Made by a program: the position numbers and the translations under genes. The notes below the pieces were generated by a model that was not told the origin of the DNA, did no database searches, and saw nothing but the letters and a program-made list of their open reading frames with translations. A stretch of DNA of 64,000 bases, from the NCBI GenBank assembly GCA_029212615.1, contig JARGPJ010000008.1, positions 186,001 through 250,000 on the forward strand, read 5' to 3'. Positions within the stretch are counted from its first letter, which is position 1. Each line of letters opens with the position of its first letter. Below are positions 8,327 through 16,492 of this stretch, one piece after another. This stretch comes from Verrucomicrobiales bacterium (GTDB lineage Bacteria > Verrucomicrobiota > Verrucomicrobiia > Verrucomicrobiales > DEV007).

Positions 8327-9532
8327 ATGGCAAACTCATTCATTTTCTCATCCGAGTCCGTTACGGAAGGTCATCCTGACAAAGTGTGCGACACGATTTC
8401 TGATTCTATTCTCGATGCTTGTTTAGGGGAGGACACTGGAAGCCGGGTCGCCTGCGAAACAATGGTTAAAGATAACGCGGTTATTCTGGGCGGCGAAATC
8501 ACGACGGCAGCGGAGTTTGATTACGAGAAAATTGTGAAGCAGGCGCTGATCGATATCAACTACGACAGCGAGTATGCCAAGGGCACAGACTACAGCTACA
8601 CTTGTAAGTTTGATGCACAGAATTTTTTCTTCATGAATCTTCTTGGTCAGCAGAGTCCTGACATCGCTCAGGGAGTGGATGCGGCCGCCGCTGCTGATAA
8701 GGAGACTGAAGAGCAGGGAGCCGGCGATCAGGGGATCATGTTTGGCTACGCTTGTAATGAGACGCCTGAGCTTATGCCGGTGCCTATCGCTTACAGCCAT
8801 CGCCTTGGTGAGAATATCACGAAGCTTCGTAAGGACCGTTCCCAAACCTGGCTGCGCCCCGACTCGAAGACTCAGGTTTCCGTTGAGTATGTCGACGGAA
8901 AGCCGAATCGCATCACGGCAGTGGTTGTTTCAACGATGCACGCGGCTGAGATCACCACGGCTGAGATTCGTGAGATCCTGAAAAAGGAACTCATCGAAAA
9001 GACGCTTCCGACTGACCTTCTCACCGACGACACGGTCTATCACATCAACCCGACTGGTCTTTTCATTATTGGCGGACCTGAAGGTGACTGTGGATTGACC
9101 GGACGTAAGATCATCGTTGATACCTACGGTGGCATGGGCCGTCACGGTGGCGGTGCTTTCTCCGGAAAAGACCCGAGCAAGGTGGATCGCTCTGCTGCTT
9201 ACATGGCGCGTTACGTCGCGAAAAACGTCGTTGCCGCCGGTCTCGCTGATCGTTGCGAACTTCAGCTCGCCTACGCGATCGGATTCCCCGACCCTGTTTC
9301 CATCCACGTCGACACTTTCGGCACCAGCCACGTCGACGAAGCGAAAATCGTTTCCGCCGTGAGCGAAGTGTTCTCATTCAAGCCCGCGGATTTCATTCGC
9401 GATCTTGACCTCCTCCGCCCGATTTATCGTAAGTCGACCAACTACGGTCACTTCGGTCGTGAAGATGATCTTAATTCCCTCACCTGGGAGAAAACCGATA
9501 AAGTCGACGCGCTCAAGAGCGCTTGCTCATAA
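8327..9532 (+). CDS. metK: S-adenosylmethionine synthetase
   Basis: 401 residues, close to the family length (about 380-400). Signatures seen: [20 protein letters not shown] at residues 6-25 (ATP/Mg binding GHPDK), [14 protein letters not shown] near 132-145, and [22 protein letters not shown] near 274-295, the flexible substrate and phosphate loop. It makes SAM from methionine and ATP in the cytoplasm. It starts 47 bp from the divergent ArsR-methyltransferase and is followed after 27 bp by ahcY, so the SAM-producing and SAH-clearing enzymes are made together. Confidence 0.97.
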   Translation: MANSFIFSSESVTEGHPDKVCDTISDSILDACLGEDTGSRVACETMVKDNAVILGGEITTAAEFDYEKIVKQALIDINYDSEYAKGTDYSYTCKFDAQNFFFMNLLGQQSPDIAQGVDAAAAADKETEEQGAGDQGIMFGYACNETPELMPVPIAYSHRLGENITKLRKDRSQTWLRPDSKTQVSVEYVDGKPNRITAVVVSTMHAAEITTAEIREILKKELIEKTLPTDLLTDDTVYHINPTGLFIIGGPEGDCGLTGRKIIVDTYGGMGRHGGGAFSGKDPSKVDRSAAYMARYVAKNVVAAGLADRCELQLAYAIGFPDPVSIHVDTFGTSHVDEAKIVSAVSEVFSFKPADFIRDLDLLRPIYRKSTNYGHFGREDDLNSLTWEKTDKVDALKSACS

Positions 9533-9559
9533 TTCGAGACCCTTTAAAAAACAAAACAG

Positions 9560-10981
9560 ATGGCAACAGCAATCACAGAAACTTACAAGGTCGCGGACAT
9601 GAGTCTCGCTGACTTTGGACGCAAAGAAATCGAAGTCGCTCAGCACGAGATGCCGGGCCTTATGGCAACCCGTGCCAAGTACGCCGCCGAGAAACCTCTC
9701 GAAGGTGTGCGCGTCATGGGGTCCCTCCACATGACTATTCAGACAGCCGTTCTTATCGAGACTCTTGTCGATCTCGGTGCTGACGTTCGCTGGTGCAGTT
9801 GTAACATTTTCTCGACTCAGGATCACGCCGCTGCTGCGATCGCTGCTGCCGGAGTTCCTGTTTTCGCATGGAAAGGTGAGTCACTTGAAGAATACTGGGA
9901 CTGCACCGAAGCAGCTCTCACCTGGCCTGACGGCAGCGGTCCCGAGATGATCGTTGACGATGGCGGTGACGCGACTCTCCTCATCCACAAAGGAGCTGAG
10001 CTCGAAGAAGGTGACACAAGCTTCATCGATTCCGAGTCAGAGAGCGAAGAGGAAGAGGTCATTAAGAATCTCCTTCGTCGCATCCACGGTCATTCTCCAC
10101 AGAAGTGGACGAATTACATGAAAGACTGGAAAGGGGTTTCCGAGGAAACCACGACCGGTGTTCACCGTCTCTATCAAATGTCTGAGGCTGGTAAGCTTCG
10201 CGTTCCCGCGATCAACGTGAATGATTCCGTGACCAAGTCCAAGTTCGACAACCTCTACGGTTGCCGTGAGTCACTCGTCGACGGGATCAAGCGCGCCACT
10301 GACGTCATGGTTGCCGGTAAGGTAGCTGTTGTCTGCGGATACGGAGACGTGGGCAAAGGTTGTGCACAGACTCTTCGCGGGTTCGGTGCGCAGGTTGTGG
10401 TTACCGAAATCGATCCGATTTGTGCGCTTCAGGCGGCCATGGAAGGCTACCGTGTTCTCCCTGTCGAAGACACTCTCGGCTGGGCTGACATCTACGTCAC
10501 GACGACTGGTAACAAAGACATCATCCGTCTTGATCACATGCTGAAGATGAAAGATCAGGCAGTGGTTTGTAACATCGGTCACTTCGATAACGAGATTCAG
10601 GTCGCCAAGCTCAACAACCATGAAGGCGTTACCCGGGAAGAGATCAAGCCACAGGTTGATCGTTACACCGTTCCCGGCGGCAATCAGCTCTTCATGCTGG
10701 CGGAAGGTCGTCTCGTGAACCTTGGTTGTGCCACCGGTCACCCGAGCTTCGTGATGTCTAACAGCTTCACCAACCAGACCCTTGCTCAGATCGACCTCTG
10801 GAAAAACAAAGAGACTTATGCTCCCGGCGTTTACGTGCTTCCCAAGAAGCTCGACGAGGAAGTTGCCCGCCTTCACCTCGAGAAGATCGGTGCCAAACTC
10901 ACTCAGCTCACTGATGAGCAGGCTGATTACATCGGCGTTCCTCAGGAAGGTCCATACAAGCCTGAGCTTTACCGCTATTAA
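9560..10981 (+). CDS. ahcY: Adenosylhomocysteinase (SAH hydrolase)
   Basis: 473 residues, the length of bacterial forms with the roughly 40-residue insertion (seen here as the acidic [18 protein letters not shown] stretch near 150-167). Signatures: [14 protein letters not shown] near 84-97, [29 protein letters not shown] near 218-246, the NAD-binding [14 protein letters not shown] near 258-271, and the C-terminal PYKPELYRY, whose Lys and Tyr contact NAD of the neighbouring subunit in known structures. It hydrolyses SAH to homocysteine and adenosine, relieving methyltransferase inhibition. It lies in the metK operon and is followed by a strong terminator. Confidence 0.97.
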   Translation: MATAITETYKVADMSLADFGRKEIEVAQHEMPGLMATRAKYAAEKPLEGVRVMGSLHMTIQTAVLIETLVDLGADVRWCSCNIFSTQDHAAAAIAAAGVPVFAWKGESLEEYWDCTEAALTWPDGSGPEMIVDDGGDATLLIHKGAELEEGDTSFIDSESESEEEEVIKNLLRRIHGHSPQKWTNYMKDWKGVSEETTTGVHRLYQMSEAGKLRVPAINVNDSVTKSKFDNLYGCRESLVDGIKRATDVMVAGKVAVVCGYGDVGKGCAQTLRGFGAQVVVTEIDPICALQAAMEGYRVLPVEDTLGWADIYVTTTGNKDIIRLDHMLKMKDQAVVCNIGHFDNEIQVAKLNNHEGVTREEIKPQVDRYTVPGGNQLFMLAEGRLVNLGCATGHPSFVMSNSFTNQTLAQIDLWKNKETYAPGVYVLPKKLDEEVARLHLEKIGAKLTQLTDEQADYIGVPQEGPYKPELYRY

Positions 10982-11012
10982 TTCCGAGCCGTTTGGCTCA
11001 ACCCTGTAGACG

Positions 11013-11046
11013 AAAAGCCGTCCCGTGAGAGCGGGGCGGCTTTTTT
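11013..11046 (+). terminator. Rho-independent terminator after ahcY
   Basis: The stem AAAGCCGTCCC / GGGGCGGCTTT (one G-U pair, 9-nt loop) is followed by TTTTTTG. It starts about 31 bases after the ahcY stop and ends the metK-ahcY transcript. Confidence 0.9.
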
Positions 11047-11193
11047 GTCTTCAAGTGGAACGCGTGAGCGGCGGCTTGCCCGTGGGTCCTTGAAACTAAA
11101 TTCGAAATAGTAAGCATGATTCTGATTCTGATTCGTCGGAATCGGAACGCGGCTTTTCTTGTTGTCGTTTTAATCATCCGCTATTCTCTATCC

Positions 11194-13653
11194 ATGCTCC
11201 GGATTCTCCCTGTTCTCCTTCTCTTCCTGACCTTTTCCTCTATCCAGGCACAGGAGGATCTTGCCGAGAGGATGGAGAATGCGATAAAGATGCTGGAGGA
11301 CGCCGGTCAGGCTGAGCCGCAAACTATCGCGATGATGCTGACATCAGCGGCGGAGGGATACATTCAGAAGGGCGATTTCAAAACAGCGCTCGCCAGGGCT
11401 GAGCGAGCCTTGCAGCTCAGTCGTGAGCACGACCTCGACCCGATGATGGCATTCATGACTGCGTCAAAGATTCTCAATAAGACTGATGATGAAGTTGCGA
11501 CCGGGTTTCTCATCCGGGAGCTGCAGGCGCCCGGTAGTTCGAATCAATATAAGAAGGGCGTTCTTAAAGCCCTGGATATACACCTTGCGATCAACGGTGA
11601 TCAGAAGCTCGCTTTGCAGGCGGCATTCGAACTCTGGAAAATCACTCATGCCGACAGTCCCGGCACTGACGAGGAATTCTGGGCGCTTTGGAAATACGGG
11701 AATCACTGTCTCACCGGAAAGTTATATGACCTCGCGGGACCGGCGCTGAAGGATGCCCGTGCCCTGGCTTTGGAGATGGGTAAGCCTGACCTGGCCGCTA
11801 ATGCCTCCCGCAGTCTCGGCATGGCTCTGATGTCGCTCGGAAAATATGAAGATGCCCGCAAGCTTTACGAAGAAACGCTGACTCTTGCCCGGGCCACGCC
11901 GAACAATCCGATGCTCAGGTTTGAATTGCAGAACTTTGCCACTCTTCTGCTTCAAATGGGCGAACTCGACGAGGCGGAGAAAATGCTGGAGGAGACGGAA
12001 GCTCTTTCAAGCAATGACTTTGAGGTAGGGATCGTTAAGGATCTGCAAAATGCGATTCAGTTGAGGCGTGCGCTCAGTGAAGGTGGCGAGGTGGATCTTT
12101 CCGGTGTGATTGCAATGCAGAAAGAAGTCGTTGCTGAGAAATTAAAGAACACGGCGGCCGGAGAAGAGTTCGCCTATCTCGGAGCGACAGCTGATTTCAT
12201 TGCCCTCGCCAGCTTTCAGATCCTTGCCGGAGACCTCGACGGTGCCGAAGAATCCCTTGCGGATGCCGCCCGCGGAGCGGATGCCTGGGAGGAAAATTCA
12301 CGAAAGGCACAGAAGTCGGCAGTGTTCAGTGCCGATCAGGTGAATCTCTCAATGGCGGATATTCGTGCGGGAATTTTTGAATTTCAGCAACAAATCGACG
12401 TCGCGCGGGGGAATTTGGAGGCAGCCTTAGTGACGGCGGAAAATGGACGGGGCACCGCGCAGGCAGAACTACTGAGAGAGCGCCTCGGGCTGGAGCCTTC
12501 GGATCGTGTCGTGAAGGAACTGGACGCCCGGGCGATTGCAAAGATCGCTGCGAATCACAGGACGACTTTCGTGGTCTACTCGCTGGCCCATTCGTTTGCT
12601 CCCATGACCCGGGGGCACTTTTCACAGAGCGATCCCCGTCAGCATCCGCAGTTTCTCTACGTATGGGTTGTTTCCCCGGAGGGGAAGTACACCTTCCGAT
12701 CTATTCCGCTAAAAGGATCGATCACGGAACTGGTTCAATTGGCCCGTCAGGAAATCATGAGCAAGCCGGAGGAAAAGCCGAAAGGGGAGCCCCTTTCCAT
12801 TCTCTCTGAGTTGCTCATTGGATCGATCAGGGAAGACCTGCCCACTGAAGAGGGCGCGTCAGTCACGATCGTACCGCAGGGGCAGTTGTTTCTTGTCCCG
12901 TTTGCGGCACTCAAGTTGGAGGGTGAAACGACGATGATTGATCGATTCACCATCGGGATGTCGCCTTCGATTGAGCTGATGGAACTTGCGGCAGAGCGAA
13001 GGAAGGCGGTTGAGGTGGCCGGGAACAAAGAAATTTTGATTGTCGGCAATCCGACGATGCCGGGATACCAGAGTCGACCTGACCGTGATGCTCATGCCCT
13101 TTCACCGCTTCCCGGAGCTGAGGCTGAGGCAAAGTATCTGGGACAGGCATTGAAGACAGTGCCGATGATCGGTGATGACGCGACCGAAACGGCGATCGTG
13201 GAGAGGATGGAGAGCGCCCGCTTTCTTCACTTTGCCACCCACGGTTTGCTGGAGACAGAGAGTGGCTACAATCAATCCTTTCTGTCCGCCCTGGCATTTG
13301 CTCCCAGTCCGGGAGAGGACGGCTTTCTGACGGCGAAAGAAACGGCGCGGATGAATCTACGAGCTGAACTCGCCGTGCTGAGTGCCTGTGATACCGGGCG
13401 CGGTCAAATCTCGGGCGATGGAGTGATTGGTCTGACACGGGGATATATCACGGCGGGGGTTCCTACGGTTGTCGTGTCGCTTTGGCCGGTGAATGACCAG
13501 GCAACGGCGATTCTGATGGGGAATTACTATCAGGCGATGATGCGCGGAGAAGGGAAGGCGTCAGCCCTGCGGGCGGCGATCCTGGAGACGAAGAAGAAGT
13601 TCCCCAATCCGCAACTATGGGCGCCATTCGTCCTCTATGGGTTGGCGCAGTAG
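11194..13653 (+). CDS. Secreted TPR-repeat protein with C-terminal CHAT protease domain
   Basis: About 819 residues from ATG 11194, which begins a clean signal peptide (LRILPVLLLFLTFSSIQA). The frame is open from an ATG at 11116, but that adds a second hydrophobic stretch. The N-terminal half is alpha-helical tetratricopeptide-like repeats (GDFKTALARAERALQLSREHDL; GKYEDARKLYEETLTLARAT; GELDEAEKMLEETEAL). The last 300 residues are a CHAT caspase-like domain with the catalytic dyad in context: His in FLHFATHGLLE and Cys in LAVLSACDTGRG, followed by the RGYITAGVPTVVVSLWPVND block. CHAT domains are cysteine proteases of the separase/caspase clan. No obvious substrate gene is adjacent; the neighbours are ahcY and folA. 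Confidence 0.88.
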   Translation: MLRILPVLLLFLTFSSIQAQEDLAERMENAIKMLEDAGQAEPQTIAMMLTSAAEGYIQKGDFKTALARAERALQLSREHDLDPMMAFMTASKILNKTDDEVATGFLIRELQAPGSSNQYKKGVLKALDIHLAINGDQKLALQAAFELWKITHADSPGTDEEFWALWKYGNHCLTGKLYDLAGPALKDARALALEMGKPDLAANASRSLGMALMSLGKYEDARKLYEETLTLARATPNNPMLRFELQNFATLLLQMGELDEAEKMLEETEALSSNDFEVGIVKDLQNAIQLRRALSEGGEVDLSGVIAMQKEVVAEKLKNTAAGEEFAYLGATADFIALASFQILAGDLDGAEESLADAARGADAWEENSRKAQKSAVFSADQVNLSMADIRAGIFEFQQQIDVARGNLEAALVTAENGRGTAQAELLRERLGLEPSDRVVKELDARAIAKIAANHRTTFVVYSLAHSFAPMTRGHFSQSDPRQHPQFLYVWVVSPEGKYTFRSIPLKGSITELVQLARQEIMSKPEEKPKGEPLSILSELLIGSIREDLPTEEGASVTIVPQGQLFLVPFAALKLEGETTMIDRFTIGMSPSIELMELAAERRKAVEVAGNKEILIVGNPTMPGYQSRPDRDAHALSPLPGAEAEAKYLGQALKTVPMIGDDATETAIVERMESARFLHFATHGLLETESGYNQSFLSALAFAPSPGEDGFLTAKETARMNLRAELAVLSACDTGRGQISGDGVIGLTRGYITAGVPTVVVSLWPVNDQATAILMGNYYQAMMRGEGKASALRAAILETKKKFPNPQLWAPFVLYGLAQ

Positions 13654-13839
13654 CTTATTTTCAGGAGCGGGTCGGGCACGGCTTCGCCCATTCACTGCCT
13701 TTTCGATTTAATGAAAATTGAGCCGCGAGAGCAAATTCAGGGACTATCGAGTGTTCAACGCTCTTCGGGAGTGGAAGGGGCGCATAATTTGGTGGTGAAC
13801 CCGCTCCATGAATCAAGCCTCACTCAGCGAGGTAACATT

Positions 13840-14376
13840 CTAGAGTAGATGGAGTCGTGACGGTCTCAGTGATGAGGGGTGAAGACGACGGAGCTGTAGA
13901 AAGGTCATTCCATATTCGTTTTCTTCATCTGCAGGAAATGCTTCGCGACTTATTTCCTTCCATTCGATATCCTTGTCATAGTCAGGAAAATGGGCGCCTC
14001 CTTCGATGGCGCCATCGATCAGTGTCAGGAAAAGCTCATCTGTGTAGGGAAGTGCAGCATCGTAGACAGAGGCTCCTCCGCAGACGGCCAGTTCTCCGGC
14101 CCCCTTTTCCGCTGCCGTGGAGATGGCCTCTTCGACCTTGTTGACGACGAAGCCGTGGTCAGTCTTGTAGTCGGGATCGCGAGTGAGAACGATGGGGGTC
14201 TGGTTGGTGAACCATCCTGTCATTTCTTCAAAGGTTCGACGGCCGAGGAGGAGAAATTTTTCGTCGGTAAATTCACGGAAACGCCGGGTGTCCCTCGGAA
14301 GGTGCCAGGGAATCCCTCCTTTCCCGGTGCCGATAACCCAATTCTGAGCCATCGCTGAAATCATCGTGATATGCAT
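13840..14376 (-). CDS. folA: Dihydrofolate reductase
   Basis: 178 residues from ATG 14376; a second in-frame ATG at 14364 is also possible. It begins with the DHFR pattern MISAMAQNWVIGTGKGGIPW, then RRFREFTDEKFLLLGRRTFEEM, PIVLTRDPDYKT, ELAVCGGASVYDAALPYTDELFLTLID and a final FPDYD, the normal order of NADPH- and folate-binding elements. It reduces dihydrofolate to tetrahydrofolate in the cytosol. The open frame continues far upstream on the minus strand to 14862, but that part overlaps the divergent HlyD gene and has no similarity. The C-terminal 12 residues (HPSSLRPSRLHLL) run past the usual end and may be unconserved. Confidence 0.9.
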   Translation of the reverse strand: MHITMISAMAQNWVIGTGKGGIPWHLPRDTRRFREFTDEKFLLLGRRTFEEMTGWFTNQTPIVLTRDPDYKTDHGFVVNKVEEAISTAAEKGAGELAVCGGASVYDAALPYTDELFLTLIDGAIEGGAHFPDYDKDIEWKEISREAFPADEENEYGMTFLQLRRLHPSSLRPSRLHLL

Positions 14377-14509
14377 GGGGTTTTCGGGATAAAATGGAAG
14401 ACTGGCGGAATCTGTCGCGTCGCCGCCCCGGACTCGATCTTCTTTTTTGTAACATACTTCGATTCGTAAGGAGAACCTCAATTCCGGGAAGAAGTCGGGT
14501 CTGCACCAA

Positions 14510-14577
14510 ATCTTAGCGAAAACTTCTTTGATATTATAATAATTATGATTATTATTATATTGAAGTAGTTTAAGTAG
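14510..14577 (+). promoter_or_regulatory. Promoter region of the putative export locus
   Basis: Extreme AT richness (14530-14570 is almost only A and T) with a perfect TATAAT at 14535-14540, 38 bp upstream of the first ATG. A TTAGCG 17 bp before it could act as a weak -35. It lies in the 201-bp divergent gap with folA. Confidence 0.4.
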
Positions 14578-16488
14578 ATGAACCAAGTTGTTTCCTCCCA
14601 GAGTCGCGTTGTCCAACCGGGTCGTGTCGCGGCACGGATACCTGCGAAGGCAGGGCGCATGTCTTCCAAAGGAGAGACAACGAAGGCCGCGCTGAAACTT
14701 CTCCCGACTGATTCTATTCTGAGGGCGTCGCAGGCGCAGCAAGGAGCTGAAGATGCGCAGGTATTGCCCTTGTTGGCGCACGCGACGGGGGCCGAAGCGG
14801 GGTTTCTCGTCGAGTATTCGGCTGAGGGCAATGAACTCGTCTGCCGTGCCCGGCGTTGGCATGGTGTTCAGGAGACGGTAGCCTCAGTGGGTCCTGAGAT
14901 TGAGACACTTGCGGCAAAAGCACTTTCGACGGATCAGCCTGCGTGGCGGTTTTCAAGAGCTTCCATTGGCAAATTTCTGGCCGTTGTCGTGCCCTTTAAA
15001 CTTCCGGGAGGACGTCTTATCTGTCTCGGTGTTGCGGTGAAAGACTTGCGAACGGGAGAGGGGGCTACCATTGCTGCTTTGATTCAGGGCTACGGGTGGT
15101 GGCTGACGAGCGCTGCCTCTGTGCGTGAGAGCAGGCGGGAGTCGCGCCTTTTCGAGCGGGTCTCCGGCTTTGTGGAAATGATGCGCCATTGTGCTGCGGC
15201 GGCCGATGTCAGCGAAGCGTCGGGACTCATGGCTGATCACCTCAAAGAGATTTTGCAATGTCAGAGTGTAAGCGTCGTCGGCTATCGGCGGGGCAGTTTT
15301 TCCCTGTTGGCTTCCTCAGGCGGCATTGAGATTGAACAACGCAGTGAGGGCCGGGCGGCGATCGAAGCCACTGTTTCCGAGGCGGTAAAGAGGCGCGAAA
15401 CCTTTGTTGAAGCGCCGGGGGCGACAGTTCCTTCCGGCGCGATTGGCCCGGCGGCAGAAGCTTCCCGACTGCTGCAGGGGACGGGATGGGTCGTTGTCCC
15501 AATGGTTGAGAACGATGAAATTGTTGGAGGATGGTTCGTTCTCTGGTCGAAAGAAGACCCTGCATTCGATGAGAAGGTTCGATTTCTGCGAGCATCTGCC
15601 GCGCAGTCTGCTCCGCTTTTCAGCGTGTTGAGAAAAGCGAAGCCGGAAGGGTTTAAAGCAATCGTGCTCCGGGTATGGAAACGACTCAGCCTTTCACGGA
15701 AGCGATTGGTTATCGTGCTGGGGCTTGTTTTAGCAGCCCTCGCCGTGATGCCGGTGAAAGAGAAATTTTCGGCACCGGCAAGCCTTGAGCCGATGGTGAA
15801 AAGAGTCGTTGCGGCACCGTTTAATGCGACCCTGCGCGAGACGAAAGTCGAAGCGGGTGATCTCGTGGAATCCGGTGACCTCCTTGCTGAACTCGACGGG
15901 CGTGAAATTCGGTTTCAGCTTGCCGAAGCGATTGCGAACAAGGCGCGCGCCGCCAAAGAGGCGGATCGAGCACTTGATGCGGGCAAGATAGCCGAATCTC
16001 AAATGTCCAGGCTTGAAGCGCTTGGGTTTGAGCAGCAGCAACTTATCAGCGAAGAGCGTCAACGATTTCTTCAGATTCAGTCGCCTATCGCCGGGGTTGT
16101 TCTACAGGGGGATCTGGAACGGGCTGAGGGGGCACCCCTGCAGACAGGCGATCGGCTTTTCGAAATTGCTCCGATTGATGAGATGCTGATTGAAGTAGCT
16201 CTGCCTCAGACTGAAGTAGCATACGTGAGAGAGGGGATGCCGGTTAATGTCCAGTTGGAGGCCTTTCCGGGCCGTGTCTTCGAAGCGGTAATCGAGAGGA
16301 TTCCTCCGCGATCGGAACTTCGGCAAAACCGCAACGTGTTTGTCTGTGAAGCTTCAATTCAGAATGCTGAGGGAGAGCTTCGTCCCGGCATGAATGGTGA
16401 AGCAAAGGTCGTTGGTGACCGCAAGATGCTGATCTGGACCTTAATTCGTCCAGCAGTGAACTACTGCCGTCTCAAGCTCTGGCTCTAA
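14578..16488 (+). CDS. Two-GAF / HlyD-type inner-membrane adaptor
   Basis: 636 residues. The cytoplasmic part has two GAF-like domains, about 60-180 (LPLLAHATGAEAGFLVEY ... FLAVVVPFKLPGGRLICLGVAV) and 200-345 (GLMADHLKEILQCQSVSVV ... GTGWVVVPMVENDEIVGGWFVLW). A single membrane helix follows at about 378-395 (VIVLGLVLAALAVMPV). The periplasmic part is an HlyD-like membrane-fusion module: a biotinyl-lipoyl half (VAAPFNATLRETKVEAGDLVESGDLLAELDG), a short helical hairpin, the second lipoyl half (QIQSPIAGVVLQGDL) and a beta-barrel (MLIEVALPQTEVAYVREG). GAF domains bind small ligands, so this adaptor could sense a cytoplasmic signal. It is the first gene of a same-strand run and ends 4 bp before the M50 gene. 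Confidence 0.82.
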   Translation: MNQVVSSQSRVVQPGRVAARIPAKAGRMSSKGETTKAALKLLPTDSILRASQAQQGAEDAQVLPLLAHATGAEAGFLVEYSAEGNELVCRARRWHGVQETVASVGPEIETLAAKALSTDQPAWRFSRASIGKFLAVVVPFKLPGGRLICLGVAVKDLRTGEGATIAALIQGYGWWLTSAASVRESRRESRLFERVSGFVEMMRHCAAAADVSEASGLMADHLKEILQCQSVSVVGYRRGSFSLLASSGGIEIEQRSEGRAAIEATVSEAVKRRETFVEAPGATVPSGAIGPAAEASRLLQGTGWVVVPMVENDEIVGGWFVLWSKEDPAFDEKVRFLRASAAQSAPLFSVLRKAKPEGFKAIVLRVWKRLSLSRKRLVIVLGLVLAALAVMPVKEKFSAPASLEPMVKRVVAAPFNATLRETKVEAGDLVESGDLLAELDGREIRFQLAEAIANKARAAKEADRALDAGKIAESQMSRLEALGFEQQQLISEERQRFLQIQSPIAGVVLQGDLERAEGAPLQTGDRLFEIAPIDEMLIEVALPQTEVAYVREGMPVNVQLEAFPGRVFEAVIERIPPRSELRQNRNVFVCEASIQNAEGELRPGMNGEAKVVGDRKMLIWTLIRPAVNYCRLKLWL

Positions 16489-16492
16489 GTGA

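Noticed and set aside
10271..10876. A 201-codon minus-strand frame inside ahcY
   Set aside because: Antisense to highly conserved ahcY motifs; its protein shows no domain.
14377..14862. N-terminal extension of the folA frame
   Set aside because: It overlaps the GAF-HlyD gene, has no DHFR similarity, and the DHFR pattern begins at 14376 or 14364.
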